64,000 nucleotides of DNA from Branchiostoma lanceolatum. Its lineage: Eukaryota > Chordata > Leptocardii > Amphioxiformes > Branchiostomatidae. Of the stretch, positions 35,601-50,600 are shown piece after piece. The first letter of the stretch is position 1; each line of letters begins with the position of its first letter. The DNA lies in assembly GCF_035083965.1 (NCBI RefSeq), contig NC_089727.1:11227501-11291500 (forward strand). Direction: 5' to 3'. Made by a program: the position numbers and the translations under genes. The notes beneath the pieces were generated by a model that saw only the letters and a list, made by a program, of their open reading frames with translations, ran no database searches and was not told where the DNA came from.

Positions 35601-38600
35601 GACTGACGTTCGAAAAGAAGGAGTTTATGAACGCGTACATTTTCGACATTGTGACGCCGAAGCGGACATACTTCCTTGTGACGGACTCAGAAGCAGAGAT
35701 GAACCACTGGGTCGGCTGTATCTGTCAAGTCTGTGGGTTCAACTGCACCAACGATGAGAATGGTAGGTGGTCATCTTGTGCACATATGAAAACTCTGTGT
35801 TTCTGTTACAAAAGATTTTTTACAAGACCTATGTTTTGGTCTGAGTGAGTAGAATATTTGACAAATCCCAGCTGTTAGAAGAGTTGTATTTCAGGTTGAA
35901 GTTCAAGAAGCAGGTAACTCATGACTTGTACTTGTACAAGTCTGATCTTAATACTGTTCTACCATAGCATTGGAAAAGGGATGTACATTTGGTATTTCAT
36001 TACGGGCTGCATCATTATTCTCACTTTCATATCTATTTAATAAGTCATGTCACATACATGTAGGCCTGATTGCATGCTCCATAATTACATAATTGGAGGA
36101 TGTGGTTCCATGAAGAATATTCATGCAAAACATATTACATAGGCAAAGATTTTTTTACTAAAACATGAAATAAGGGCTGGCTCTGTTAGTTTGTACCTTG
36201 TACTTTATGTTGAATTTGTTGCTCTGTTCTGTATCGCAACATGGACTGACATGGACCATACTGCTTGTAGAGCTTGACTTATCATTTCTGGAAAATTGCC
36301 AAATTACTGGTCATAAGAATAAGCGCATTTTCATGACCCACATGGCGCCTGTTCTTCTGTCTCACTGTGATACTACAATCATACAGCGGTGGCTCTCAAG
36401 TCTCATTAACTCGAACCACCCTAAGGAAAAACACCTGCCCTTCTGCTAAGTGCTTCCCTTGAAATTTGAATCCCCCTGAATCTTCCAAACCACCTGAGCA
36501 ACTCCCTTTTAGCTATTACAGACCACAAACAACGTTTATGTACATATGTACAGTGTAACAAAATGCCTTCAGAAGTAGACAAAGTTCCGAGATGGAAAGT
36601 TTGTTTTACCAAAACTTATCTTTCTAAAGAAAAAACTCCTTGCAGTGAGATGTTGGTAATGTTCTCCTGTGGCATTCTGAGCATTGGATACAAATACTTG
36701 TACAAGTACACTTCTCCAGTATCAGTAAGTGTTAACCTGTACCATGTGTGTCATGATGCCTTCTGCATGATGAAGTAATTTTGGTAACCTCAGTGCCTCT
36801 TGAACTCCCCTGGTATGATATACCAAGTAACCAACTTTACAAGGGGACACAGGGAATTCCTGCTGCAATGAATGCTAGAATGTCTTGGTTACTGTTGTAA
36901 AATTCACTTGTGGGAAATATCGGGAACGGGTTTTCTGCGCGTGAAAAATTTGCGCGTGAAAATTTGCGCGTGAAGAATTTGCGCGTGAAAAAATAAATTT
37001 CTTTAAAATGAGTCAGAAAATGTGCAGTAAAATTTTCTTAGACAGGAAAATGTGATCCCATGATACAATTTTTCATCTGACACCTGAATTTATGGTTTGA
37101 AAACTTTTGATTTTTTAGTCCCTTGGGAATAGGTCCCTTGGGAAAAGTTAAACTTTTTGGGGCTTGAAACCTAAACATTTGAAAATCACTTGAATCTTTA
37201 AGAAATACTTAGTCAACTTACTTATATAAGGTTTTGTATTGTAAAATGTAACTATTTGAAGCTTTTCTCCATTCTATTAGCCTAATTTAACCTTTTCTCA
37301 AGCAGATTCTTTCACGCGCAAATTTCAAACTTTTTTGCGCGTGAAAACTTAACATTTGAAAATCACTTAAAAATCGCTTGAAGATTGAAAGAACAACATT
37401 TTGAACTGTAGAATGCAACAATAAAATACTTAATTCCATTGTGGGTCATCTTATTTCAAGTTTTAAGCTTAAAACCTCCAAAAAGGTTTTAGATCCCTTG
37501 GGAGTCAGCTTAGATATTCCCAAGGGACCTAAAATTCAAACCCAAAATTCAGGAAACAGATGCAAAATCATATCATGGGGTAACATTTTTCTGACTAAGA
37601 ATTTTGTAGTGCACATTTCCTGACACATTTCTTGAACTTTATTTTTTCACGCGCAAATTTTTCACGCGCAAGTTTTTCACGCGCAAATTTCTCACGCGCA
37701 CAAAACCCCAACCCGAAATATCTTGTGATTGAAACAATCCTTCAGAATGTAAAAATTCCAGCAGACCTGGATTTCCTTTTAAAAGATAAATTGATGACTT
37801 ATGAGAGCCATCCAAAGCCAATAAAAATTGTGGAAGACTACAAAAGATGTAACTGCCTAAACTTATGGAAAACTTATGCTACTACATTGAATTTATAGTC
37901 ATCTCAAGAAAGCATGTTATTTTTCCTAATCTAATAACAGAACCCTAATGGAAAGAAATACGGGCACAGAACATAAGACAAAGGACGTCCAAAGTGGACT
38001 ATATGTAAATCTATCCTATGCCATGTTATCTGTTATCTGAGACTGCAGACTGATGGATGGCACCCGTCTTGTCCCACACCTAATGGTCTGAAGGAGACTG
38101 TCATTACCTCTCGTCATGTCTGCATCAGTGATGATCTGGGGTTATGAATGAGGGTCTGTAAAGCGTATATCTATTTCCCGTAATTTGTAGGGAAAGCTGT
38201 CTGATAGTAATACACGTTATTTGTAGGGAGGTAATAAAATTTTGCGTATTGTCTTCCTTGATAAGTTGATTTTAGCATGATGCATAGGGGGTACTTCTGA
38301 ATTCAGCCTAAAGCGTTGCCCGAACCCCCATGCAGACCCTCTTGTATACCTTATACTTCCACTGCTGTAGCAAGGGAGTTCTGTCTGACTCTAGAAAATT
38401 GTGAGGGAATTTTAACACTTGTCAGAATTTGTCAACAAAAAAGTTATGGAGGGTTGACACATCTGCGGTCCTCTTCGGGACAAGTGGGCGGACATATTAG
38501 CGTCAGTGAGAACATTTCCTAGCCTTATATTCATACTTAAAAGGTATTTCAGAGCACCTGGTGCCTGTGATAATAATGACCTGTTAATGATGCATGTGTT

Positions 38601-41600
38601 CTTTTGCACATGGTCAGCAATTAAGTGATGAATAATTCAACTGATTACATATGATAATGAAAATGATACCGATATAAATCTATGACACATGCGAATAATT
38701 GAATCAGGCAGGAATTACAGCTTAGTAGGTCAAAGAAATGTTAGCCGCAAAATCCTTCTAAATCATAGCAGTTGCCAAAGTTATGATAGATCTCTTGCTA
38801 TGGTAATCTTTTGGATGAAGATCATGGGTTATAATTCCTTGTCATAATTATCTCCATGAAAAATGGAGATATTGTTTTGGGTGTGTCTGTGTGTTTGTCT
38901 GTTTGTTTGTGTTTCCGCACCACTCCAGTCAGCATAACTCAAGAGCCTCTTGATGGATTTCGATGATATTTGGTATGTGGGCGGGTGTTGGGAAGCCGAA
39001 ATTCAGAGTCGATTTTGGGCCCCCTGGTATGTGACCTTGGTACTGCAGCAGAGCTTCAATTTTTGTATCTTTTGACCTGGACGTGCTGTGGTCTTGATTT
39101 CTGGGTGGCAGATAGCTTGTGATGTAATAAACAAGTGGTGTAGGTTTGGGCCCCCTAGCAGCTTCCTCTGGAACTGCAGGGGCGTTTTTGTGAAAATCTT
39201 CTAAGGAGAATAACTGAACAAAGGAACAACGGATTTCCATGATATTTAGTATGCAGGTAGCTTAGACAGAGATATACACAATTAAGTGCAAATTATGCTA
39301 ATTGGGACTTAATTTGCATAGCTAATGAGGAAAATCTATACTTGCAGTGTTTTCCATTATAAGACTCAAATACATGTAACATATGTAGTTTATGGAAAGT
39401 GGAGCATCAACAGATACCAATTATGCAAATAAATTCCTAATTTGCATAATTAATGCAAAAACACTGAAATTCATACGATTGGGAAATTATACGACTGTCA
39501 ATATTGCAACATGTGTAAGTAATATAAAGGTGTTTATGATTAAGCATTTATTATGATGATTAAGCATATTTTATGTAAATGTGTAAGTCATTTGCATAAA
39601 TAGAATTGTTCATGGAGATATGAGGTCGCGGAACTCTTGTTTCATTTGTGACCAATCCTTCTTTTATGTTGATGTCTGTTCTATATGACAGTATAGATTA
39701 AACAATGTATTGCACATGTAGGTGTAGAACAGAAAGTAATACATCAGTAATTGTTAAAAGACATTTAAAACATAACATGCCCCATTGAACATAATGCTTT
39801 AGAATCTCCAGTGCCCCCTCCTACTACACATGATGGAATACTCCACTTGGAAGAAAAGCTCCTTTGAGAGAAGGGATTTTGTTGTGAGCAGTCAGTCCTA
39901 TAAATGGTCCATCCTTCCTTCAGTCCTGATGGAGGCTCTGGTGGCACACGTTTCCTTCCCGAGGCTTCCGTTAAGCAGGAGATATTTGTATAGATTATCC
40001 TCATACTGAAGAAAATGTCAAGCTTTGACAACAAGAAAATACATCAGCCTTATTCCTACCTGTGTAAAGCCTCAAGGCTGAAATAAACTGAAACTTTGTC
40101 GCAGTTTGTGTCAACTGCTGTGGACAACATCACGGCGGACGGAAGACAGACCACAGACACTGGTGCTGTCTCTACTGCCTCTTTCATCCTTGTTAACATT
40201 GCTGACATTCCTCTTTGAGGCTTCCCAAGTAATTATAAGGGATTTGTCTGTTTATATAAAGGTCTGTGCCCAGTCAGTTGCATGCATTCCTCATTGCAAC
40301 ACCCTTTACAATAATATTGGAAAGTCTAGTTGCCTTTTGTAAGATGTCCCAAGTACTAGTTTGGGACCCTACTTTTTTATGATGAACCTTGCCACATGGA
40401 TGAAGTGACATCTGATTGTGCATTCTTTTTGAAAAGGGTAAGAATTTTTGGTCCATTAAGGCATGAAGATCTCACAATTTGGATTCCCATATTTGGTTAG
40501 AGACAGATACTCTGGGAATCAAATGTGAAGATGCAAAACCACAAATATTTGGCATAATGTGTTGTGTTGCCCTTGCTGGGAACATCTCACGATAACTAGT
40601 TTACTTACATAACAGCTGAATTTCAGGGGACTAGTAGTAAGGAAATAAAAGTTTTGATATTGACAGTTATCAAGTAACTGGTTATGGTGCATTTTTACAA
40701 TCTGCATTTGTTGTTAGTTCTTTTTCGTAGCTTTTCTTCACATACATTGTACCGGTAGTGGTTAATTGTACACACAAAAACAACAGACTTGTCACATGAA
40801 TGGTAAACTGTAATATTGTTTGATATTTCTCAAATGTTACTGTTCAGAAGCGAGGTGATGACTGGACTGCCAGTAGTGGTGCCTTTCATTTCCGTGTTAA
40901 CTCAGTGTGCCATTGATACCCAGGGAGCGTGATCTTAGGAGAACAATCGTACTTTATAGACTCCAAAGTTCAACCAGTCCATGTTTATACTACAAATTTA
41001 TTATGTATGTTCAGCTTCATGCATAACAAGTAATTAAGGGATAACAAGAGTTTTCTATTCTTTCTACCCTTTTAATCAATCAAAATATAATCATATTTTA
41101 CAACATATGGAGATTACTCTCTTTTCTTTACTTCTGTGGAAAGGACTATTTTATCTATCAAATTTTGAGTATAGAAGAAAACTGATTAACCTTTATCACG
41201 CTGAAGTAGCCCTTTGGCACCCAATTTCCTATTGGTTACAGAGTTAGGTTTACACTAATAAATTACAGTAGAAATTCTGGGTAATATGTCAATTTCATGT
41301 TGCCAGTAGTCTACGTTTTGTTCATTCCATGATGTAAACATTGGCACAAAAATTTCAGAACCTTCCTTTACTTTCATGGCCATTACCGATGAATAGTATT
41401 TTGGCTATTTTTGCCAATCTGAATGTGATGTGATATACATGTACATACCAATATGTACTCAATCCACTCATGTTTGCAGGCATAAGTACTGTATTGTTGT
41501 TAGAAAATTAAAAGCTAGCTGGTAATATGCCACAGTCTATCCTAGTCACAGCCACACCTTACATGACATTGTTTTCACCCAGCTTTCATAGGGTCAGGGT

Positions 41601-44600
41601 CATATTGAGAGTAATGGGGCAAATTGCGCAATTTTGTCAGCTTGTCTGCCCAACCTGAATGAAGGTGTTGGCACACAGGATGTAGATTTATCAAGGATGC
41701 TTACTGAAGTAGAACTGCCACCCCCACCCTCCTACATCCTCCAGTAAGGCTACTGGAATTACTTCAAAACTCAGCTGGGGTGAATGGACTGTATATTCAC
41801 ATGCACCCCTGCCACAGGAAGACTATTTGTAAATGGTATATACTAAGTACATATGATGCAGTTAGTACCTTACTTTCCTGTATCCTTTGAATTGCAGAAA
41901 AGGCTAAGTATTGGGTTGCAGTTCCTTGACAATAAAACATTGAAAAAGCATATTTCCTCCATTATACCAAACAAAAATGTGATTACACTCTTTTTGTTGA
42001 ACATATGTTGTAACAATCGCAATCATCATCCATCCATAGTAGAAAAAGTGACTTCGCAATTTCTCTGTCTGTGAAATACCCCAGATGTGATGACAAAGCA
42101 CCTCTATCAGGAACAATACTACGATGATAGGATGATGCTATTCTATTTCTGTATATTGTAGTTATTAGCATGTGTATAGCCCATGCTCCATAGCCCATTC
42201 TTTTGAAAAGGGGATCATCATCAATGTGGGCTGAAAAACTCTTTGTGACCTAGATTTAATTTCTAGAAGTACCTGGTGGTACCGTATGATGAATCATTTT
42301 GTTAGGGCTATTCCATTCAGAAAGTGAGCAGAGGAGGCAGCAGAAGAGAGGGGAGTTTCAGACACAGAAATGATATTGTACTAGTACTTCAAATAAAGGA
42401 AACAACAAAGACTGTCATTCTGTCTGTGAATATCTTTACTTTTAATCATTTATCAACTTCAATAAACTATAAGGTTAAAAAAATTATGGTAACTATTTAG
42501 CGACGTGGTAACTCATCCCTATAACTTACAGACTACTTTTCTCAATTATATTCCCCACCTGTTCAGATATAGTATCTATAAACTAGAAATTTGGCATTCA
42601 AAATACCGTATGTCAAATTAATTAGAGAACACATACATGCAACAACCCTCTGCTAATGTACATGTACATGCCGATTGGTTCTGCACTTTAGGATTGATGA
42701 CAATCACTTTATGTGATTAGTCCACTCTAATGTTATTTCTTTGTAAATGGAAGGCCATAAACTGACAAAATGTGAGATTGGTTGTGACTCATTAGTGAAG
42801 AAATTATGGTCAATATGTGATGAAATCGTGAAGATATTATATTATGCGTGTCCTCCTGTGTAATTGTATCAGCACGTGTCTGCAAATGCTTCTTCAAAGT
42901 TCTTGTTTTTTTGGCGGGATCACTCCCATTTATAAACAACAGAATGGGGTCAAACAGGCAACACACAGTAAAACTCACTAAAGCAATGATTAAATCAGAT
43001 AAGTGTGTGTAATTGTATATTGGTACTAGTATGACAGCAAGGGGAAAACAGATTATCTGGCAAATCCAATAATTCTAACAAACATCAAGGGATCTTTTAT
43101 TTTACAGCAGAGATGTATATGTTGCAGGTAAATATTTGCAGCGCTATAACACATTTTGTTGCAAGTTGATGTACTTAGCTAGGAACAAATGCATCAGGTA
43201 GATTGAATGTTCCTCATGGTTCATTGTTATGCATACCATCTATATGGAATGTGTTTTTTTTATATATGCATATCAGCAACAAATAAATCCTGAGATCTGT
43301 GAATTGCATTAGCCTGGCCTGTGAAGCTGGAATCCTGCTTATGTGTGCTTCTTTCCTGTAGCAGAAAATTGGGCAGTTGTCCGCCCACTCCAGGTTACCA
43401 GGACACTGACCCAGGAAAACAGAAAGTATTTTGTTCTGGACATGTCCAGGGACTTTCTCCATGAGTGCCCCTGCACAGTAATGAAAAACAATCAATGACT
43501 CATACTCCAAAGTTCTGCTCTATTGTGCCAGCAAACAATGGTGTTTTCCAGCCAGCCTTGCAAACTCAACTCAAAACAGGAAGTTTATACTCTCCCGATG
43601 ATGAAGGAAGTGGTATTTTTTTCCTTTTTTTTTTATTTCCAGACATTAACAATGGCAGATCCTCACAAGGATGAAGGACAAGAATATTGTCATGGATGTT
43701 TATATCAAGAAAAGCTGTTTAATAGTACAATGTATGTCAAAAGGTAGCAATACGTCGATGAAGATTAGACATCCAGGTAATAAGATACGCCAAAGAAGCA
43801 ATTACTCAAACAACTTTCCAAAATCATATCCAGTTGTTTGAGTAATTGCTTTTTTGGCGTAAAAGGTAGCAATATCCGTAAGCCCCTGGAAGATCCTGAT
43901 AGTTGCTACCAGTGTTTGCCCAATGTTTTTTTCAAACTTTGCAAAAAAATGATTATGGTGCAATAAAACACGGTGCATATTGTAAGAATGCAATATCATA
44001 TCTCGAATTGAATGAAATTATTAAGTTATAAAAAAAGGTATACTTTTACCGCTCCAGCTTTTTAGAAACGTATTATGTCCTTTCTATTTTTGGTCTCAAA
44101 ATCAAACAATATATGACTATTATGAGTAAGGCTGACAATTTCATATGATATATGTACTACATAGTAGTCAATAAATAGTAGTCAATAGTAGTGAATGTCA
44201 ACATTCTCTAGCCTACCTTCTTTTGGACATGAGAAAAATAAGCTGTCAGTAAATTTCCCCCTCTTTTGGTCCCAGTGTTGGACACATGTACCCGGGGGTG
44301 CCATTGTGCCACCATGTGGAAAATCCTGGGATTATCAGGGAGGTGACAATGGGACTAGTTATCTGCTGTGGGGGGTTTGATGGACTGCCACATCATGGGT
44401 CCATATATCCTGCTTTAGTGCAAAAATCATCACCTCCAGTGGCTGTGTTACCACCAGGTTTAAAGCTGTAAAAGGCATACTTTTACTTCACATGTTCAAG
44501 AGACGAATGCACCTACAGTACTAGTTTATTATATTATACTATAATTTAACAAATAATGAAATTCATCATTACCAACTATGTGAATTGTGCTATATTCAAT

Positions 44601-47600
44601 AGTTTTCAAGAACATCATCTCCTTTAGCACAAACAGATCATGGGTAAGGGATCGGAGAACTGGTACTTTTTAACAAAAAATAAAGGTCAAACTGAAAAAA
44701 AACTGCACGGGCATTTTGTCCTCCTTCCAACCTAACCCATCCCACTAGTTCCCCCTAAGGCCACACCAATTTAATTTCTTAACGGATTTTTCTTTTCCCC
44801 AAAAAAAATTTTTGAAAAAAAAAAATCATGAAATCAGAAGGCTGATTTTTTTATTTTTTATTTTTTTTTGTGGAAAATAAAAATCCGTTAACCAGGAAAT
44901 CAAATTGGTGTGGCCTAAGCAAGGACATTAATACCCATGGCCAAAGTCCCCAATGTCATTGTTTTCACGGCTGACCTCACAGTATCTGTTTTATAAACAA
45001 GACCTAACACTAATGAATTCTTCATAGACTTGTCTATATATAGAGCACCAACAGTGCACTTCCTCTGTAGTTCTTGTCTTATCCCATCCTGTGAAGATTT
45101 ATTCTATTCCTGGCACTCTTGTCATCTGTTCTGCCTGGTTAGCTCTCCACACAGGAAATCCTCCGTTTTCTGCGACTCCCAGCTGGGTGTAAAAAGGTCA
45201 TACTGACAGTGATTTCGCCTTGGTGGTTTAGAAGCAGAACACGACCAAGGAAAGACTTGGATTAGTTCTTTGTAATACAGTACTGTACCTTATTTAGAGG
45301 CTTTGCCAATTTGTACTTAATTTATTTGCCCTTTACCTTCAACATGATCTTATCTCAATATATGGCTATTATCATACCTAACATATGATGTTAGTGTAAT
45401 AACTTTCAATCGGAAATGTAGGTGTTCAAACACAATTTTGTTTCATGCATTCTTGTTTTGTCCTTTTATGTGACATTTTGCAAATTTGCTCTTTTGTCTT
45501 TTTGCCCTTTTGCTACATTAGCAAACACATGTATGATTGCTACATGCACTCTAGACAACATATAATATAGATCTATACAATGTACATGTACCAGCAAAAA
45601 GGCACTGTGACATATTCATCCATGACTGACATTCAGCTAAATGTCAGTGAAAATAAGTCTTATGTTGACCAATGTTCCTGTTTCATTCCCCTAGCACTTT
45701 CCATCTCAGGTAGAAAACAGGAAACAGAACTCCAGGGGGATATCACAAGCCTGTTTCTTGAGAATGAAGTTCCCCTTCCTGGAAGTGAAAGATTTCTGTT
45801 TCGTGAATTTGAAATGAAGCTAGATTCTGAGAAGAGGCTGTAAATGTGTAATATCATCAGCTTCAATCAGTATTCAGGGGCAGACTGTCTCAGACACTGG
45901 CCTATGTCCTGAATCATCACAGTCTTAATGTTATGGCTGTATGCTGTTACCTACAGAAATTCTTAAATTTTACATTAGTACCTCACATATACTGATAGTT
46001 TCTCCAGAAATGAAAAGCAGTCAAAGGGCTGCTTGTTTTGCTATATGACTGTCACATACATGTATATACCAAAATGACAGGCTTATGATTAGCTACTTAT
46101 GATATAAGGAGCAAAAACCTTCCAATAAGTCATTTTTCTGTTCCAGTAATACTGTAGTGATTCTGAATATTTCCAAACCCCTCAAGAGTCATGTGCTATG
46201 TTCACCTAATCACTTTCACTGTATGACTAAGATACTGTTTGTTACTCATCACTTTTTGCCTTTAGTTATAACATGATATAGTGTGGATGAATCAGACTGC
46301 TGTAGCATTGCCAAATTTGTCGTTTTACAAATCGTCTTTTGCGTCATTTTATTGCAAGACTCAAACATGAATTTTCAAACAGGTTAACTTGGTTTATTAT
46401 GATACCCTTTAGTCGTATTACGACTAGTCTTACAGCGTTTAACGCTAATAGTATGTAATACATACAAATACAGACATATATACAGAGCAAGATTAAAGGA
46501 CATATATTATATACATTATCATAATATATATATACAGATTGCATACTTGATAACAATGATAACTTTACTACATGTAGTTCCTTATATACCCTATCCTTGA
46601 TGTCACACTAGCTATCTCTTCTGCAAGTGAATGGTGTTAAGAAGACCATTACTGGACCTGTTGTCTGTCATGGCTGACAGCTTAAATTTGGTTTGAACCA
46701 AGGAGTATACCATGCTGACAGTAGCCTACAGGTGTGGACATTCTTCAATGACAAAGAGAGCTTATACTGACCATGTACTTGTATTAGAAATAGATGTGAT
46801 TCATGTAAAATGGAACATATAGAACGGGCAATCAACCACATTGACACTGGAAAAGTCATGAGTAGGATGTGAAAAGTAGGAACACCAAAGTGAAAATATT
46901 AGATGACAGAATGTTCTAAGCACAAAAATTCAAGATGTCCTTTTTGTTTAGGCACATGATGTTGACAAACACCGTAAACATGCCCCTGGCCCTTCTTGCG
47001 TTTCTATGAAATGGAGATTCCTACATGGAGAGGATGAAATAATTACAAATTGAACTTAATTGGATGACCATACTAAACTCAATGCGAAAGTGTGTGTGTG
47101 GTCCTCTGACTTTCACTTCAGTATGAACTATGATGAAATAATCTTCTTAGATTGGAAGACTGAGGCCCTTTTCAGATTGGGCCTGGATAGCTTGGTCTGA
47201 TATGTGTTCTTGGCCAACTGTTCTCCAGGGTAGAATTGGCAGTGCACTTAGTCTGCAGTTTCCAGGAGCTCAGGAACTAGTGCGTAGTTTCTTACATCCC
47301 CAGCCAAAACTGGAGTTTTGCCATTTTCCTTTTATAATGACCAACATTAGACCCTGAGGATAACAGGGTGACACAGAGAACATGGTTTAAGGAGAAATTG
47401 CATCCATACAGGACTCCAATTGTATAGACAAAAACGCACTTAGATACTAATTCAAGGGGGGATCTCAAACATTCCAAGTTTCAACACCCTTTTTTTTAAT
47501 CCTGCCAGTGTTGGGAGCTGATTGTCAGGCCTACTTTTAATTGGCCTTGACTTTGGAAGAGTCTTCCCCAAGGAGAGACCTTTGATCTCTTCTGGCAATC

Positions 47601-50600
47601 ATCCCAGAATATCGTCTTTTGCACAAAGTAGGGAAAGATAATGGCATGCACAATCCCATCTGAAGTGACAAAATATTTCATGGTTACAGGACTTTTAGAA
47701 GGGCAAATGTTTAATCACTGTCAGCATTTCATGTTGGAAGGGCGTACAAAGCCTTGAAACTTGGAAAGGACATTTGGTCCCCCATTCATTCAGTCCCATT
47801 TCCGACATATATGTATAATGTGCATGTATATAAAACTTTTCTCAACGCCATCTTTTTATCATAGTAATCTTTCTAACTCTCCCAACCAAGAACATTTTGA
47901 ATAAACAATCCTTGATGTTCTAATAAGAGAAATACATATAGGATTACTGCATTAACTTTCATAATAATTAATATGTTGTTTTTATCCCCATGGTCCCTGG
48001 TAAGATTGTGACAGTTCAATGTTATTGTACATCTGGGTTACAAATGGCTCCTGACTCCAGGTGGGTTGCCAAGCCTCAGGGTAAGACAGGTGGGCACAGA
48101 TGTTGTTGTGAAACAGACATCTAATGTCTGGTGCAATGTCATTAAAATGGGCAGTCTCTGTGGTAATCATAGCAACAGATACACAGAGAAGGATGGACTC
48201 TCGTTAACCAGTGCTTGAAGCGTCTTTTACACATTCTGTCTGTCTTGTGCCCGTGGTGTGGAGAGTGTTCCCATGCCCTGGCCTGAACTTGGAAGGGGGC
48301 CGTCAGATGAAAGATCTTCTTAAGTCTTCACCAAAGCGTGGTGTGACAGACTTAAGGAATGGCTGGTCTTACTGAAGTTTTTGATATGGAAACCTTACAT
48401 GTCTTACTGTAGATGTTGCCAAGGATGGACTGTGCAACAGTTTTGGGGGATCTGTCTCAAAAGCCATCAGCAAAATAAGGAAATCATGCACTTTATCGTT
48501 ACATATGATAACAGCAAACTAGTGAATAGTTTCATCAGGTTGGTGAATGAAGGAATAACAAAGTACCTATTTTTGTACCTAAGTTGTTTTGTACCTTTTG
48601 TTATTTGTTACATGTACTTCAGTATGTTTTGTTTATGTATGCCAGCAGGGCATATTGAAAATTGCCCTTGTGGCAATATGTTTGACCCTGGTTAAATAGA
48701 TTAAAATGAAATAAAATGAAAGGAGTAAGCCTTAGCTTGGTTGTGAATAAAGAGCTTTGTTATCTTCTGAAAACAAACAAATGACAACAGAATTCAGTTA
48801 TGATATTCTACTATTGCCCAAGGACTTAAATAAATAATTTTTATGGTTTTGATATATATCAATATGGATATGTTTTATACACTTCAAATATCAATGGTGA
48901 TTTCATACAAATTTCATACAGATTTCATACAGATTTCAAATATCCCAGTATATGGAATATTGCCCTAGTCCTGTTTCATCAGAAGTCTGTGCAGTGAGCA
49001 TGGTAATGTAAAGTACAGACAATCAATACAAATCCAATTTCCCGATGACGCTGTCCTCGTGAGGTGATTTTAACCAAATTACTGCATAACTCTGACTTTC
49101 AAAAGGATGCTCTCACAAAGGAATATGCCTGGAGTGTAAAAGCCCAGGCGGAACCCAGGCCCACCCTTTCCTGTGCTGTGTGATGGCGTAACTACAGATC
49201 ACTTTGTTACTACCGGTACATTTTCATGGGAGAGTCAACTGAAGAATGGAATGAAACACACAACTCTCAACCATGAAATTCATGAAACCTTCCAACTTTC
49301 ACATAAATTCCATTATGAGTCATAATGATTGTTTCCTGAAATTTGTTTTTTTTCCTTCTATCAAGGTGTGTTAGTCAATAAGGAAGCTATTGTACTTGAG
49401 TTGCGTGTACCTTAGAGTGTGGAAAGTACGTGTAGAAACTAGTAAACAAAGAATCACATACATCGAAACTCAAATAGAAACTATGTCAACAAGTATCAGA
49501 ACACATTATTAGCTGATCTGTCTATCTATCGGCCTTCAGCTAGGTCTAAACAAGAGGTACATACTTCACTGCTTATACCTGAGTCAAACATCTGGCCTCT
49601 GTATTATTAAACTTGTTGGGGAATAGATAAATACCTGCTGGTCACCTGTCAGAAGTTATCTGCACCTGGGGATATTAAGTAAACTATCCTTTAACCTAGC
49701 CTTGGCCCTTGTAAGGTCATGTTTTTACAAAGTTTACAAATAGATTGCAATCCGGGTCATGAGTCACTGATCAGCTATTTCTTGACAAATTTTAGTCTAT
49801 CATGAGACACTTTATGTGCAGTACCAAATTTGTAGATCAGTTACCTAGGTGCTGATTTTAATAGTTTATGACTTTCAAAAAGTCAGAAAACTTTGCCTCC
49901 CTTACTTTTAGGTTTAGGAAAGGATCATAACAGTCCAAAGTACTGACATCTTCCAAAAAAATATATGATATCTATAAATCCTATTCATCCGGTTCCAAGG
50001 CCTCAACTTTTCTAGAACAGTTCTTTTTGAGATGATCCTTGTTATGTTTACATGGAGTCCCCCAGAGCCACAGACTTGTCTGGGAAGATGGCATTACAAG
50101 TGGTTTCCTGTCGCTGTGACCTTTGCCCTTTTTGTCAGACATAATGCCTCATTTGGCATGCAATCTACCTGCAAAAGATAGATAAATCTTACTGTCAAAG
50201 CCTTAGATTTACTTTTCAAGAGATTTGTCTCCACATCTCAACGACAAACTTAGCACAAATTTAAGCCTCTATGCTAATATCATTTACTAGATAGACTTTG
50301 TATTATTGTTATGTTGGCATTGATACTACTTTTTGTATATGCAAGGCCACAACTTAACAGGAAGGTCTGTCAAAAGGCCTGTCTGAGTAGTACCAGGGGT
50401 CTTTTTGTACGTCCCAATAGAATAAGCATGACTTCATATGAAGCAAGTTGGGTCCCTTTAAAGTGCCAAGTTTAGTCACTTTAGTTTGGTCTTGAATCGG
50501 ATGTGGTCCAGTCTGCATCAAACTCTCTGCAGATCCATTGCTACAGAGTTGCACTCACCCTGTAGGAGTTGGGAACACTGGAGGGCAATGCAAGGTGGGT

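Noticed and set aside
38929..39240. 103-codon minus-strand frame
   Set aside because: It lies entirely within the dispersed repeat at 38849-39645 and has no domain.
48381..48695. 104-codon open frame before the LINE-like tail
   Set aside because: Cysteine- and aromatic-rich without a motif. It may be decayed retrotransposon, but nothing diagnostic is visible.
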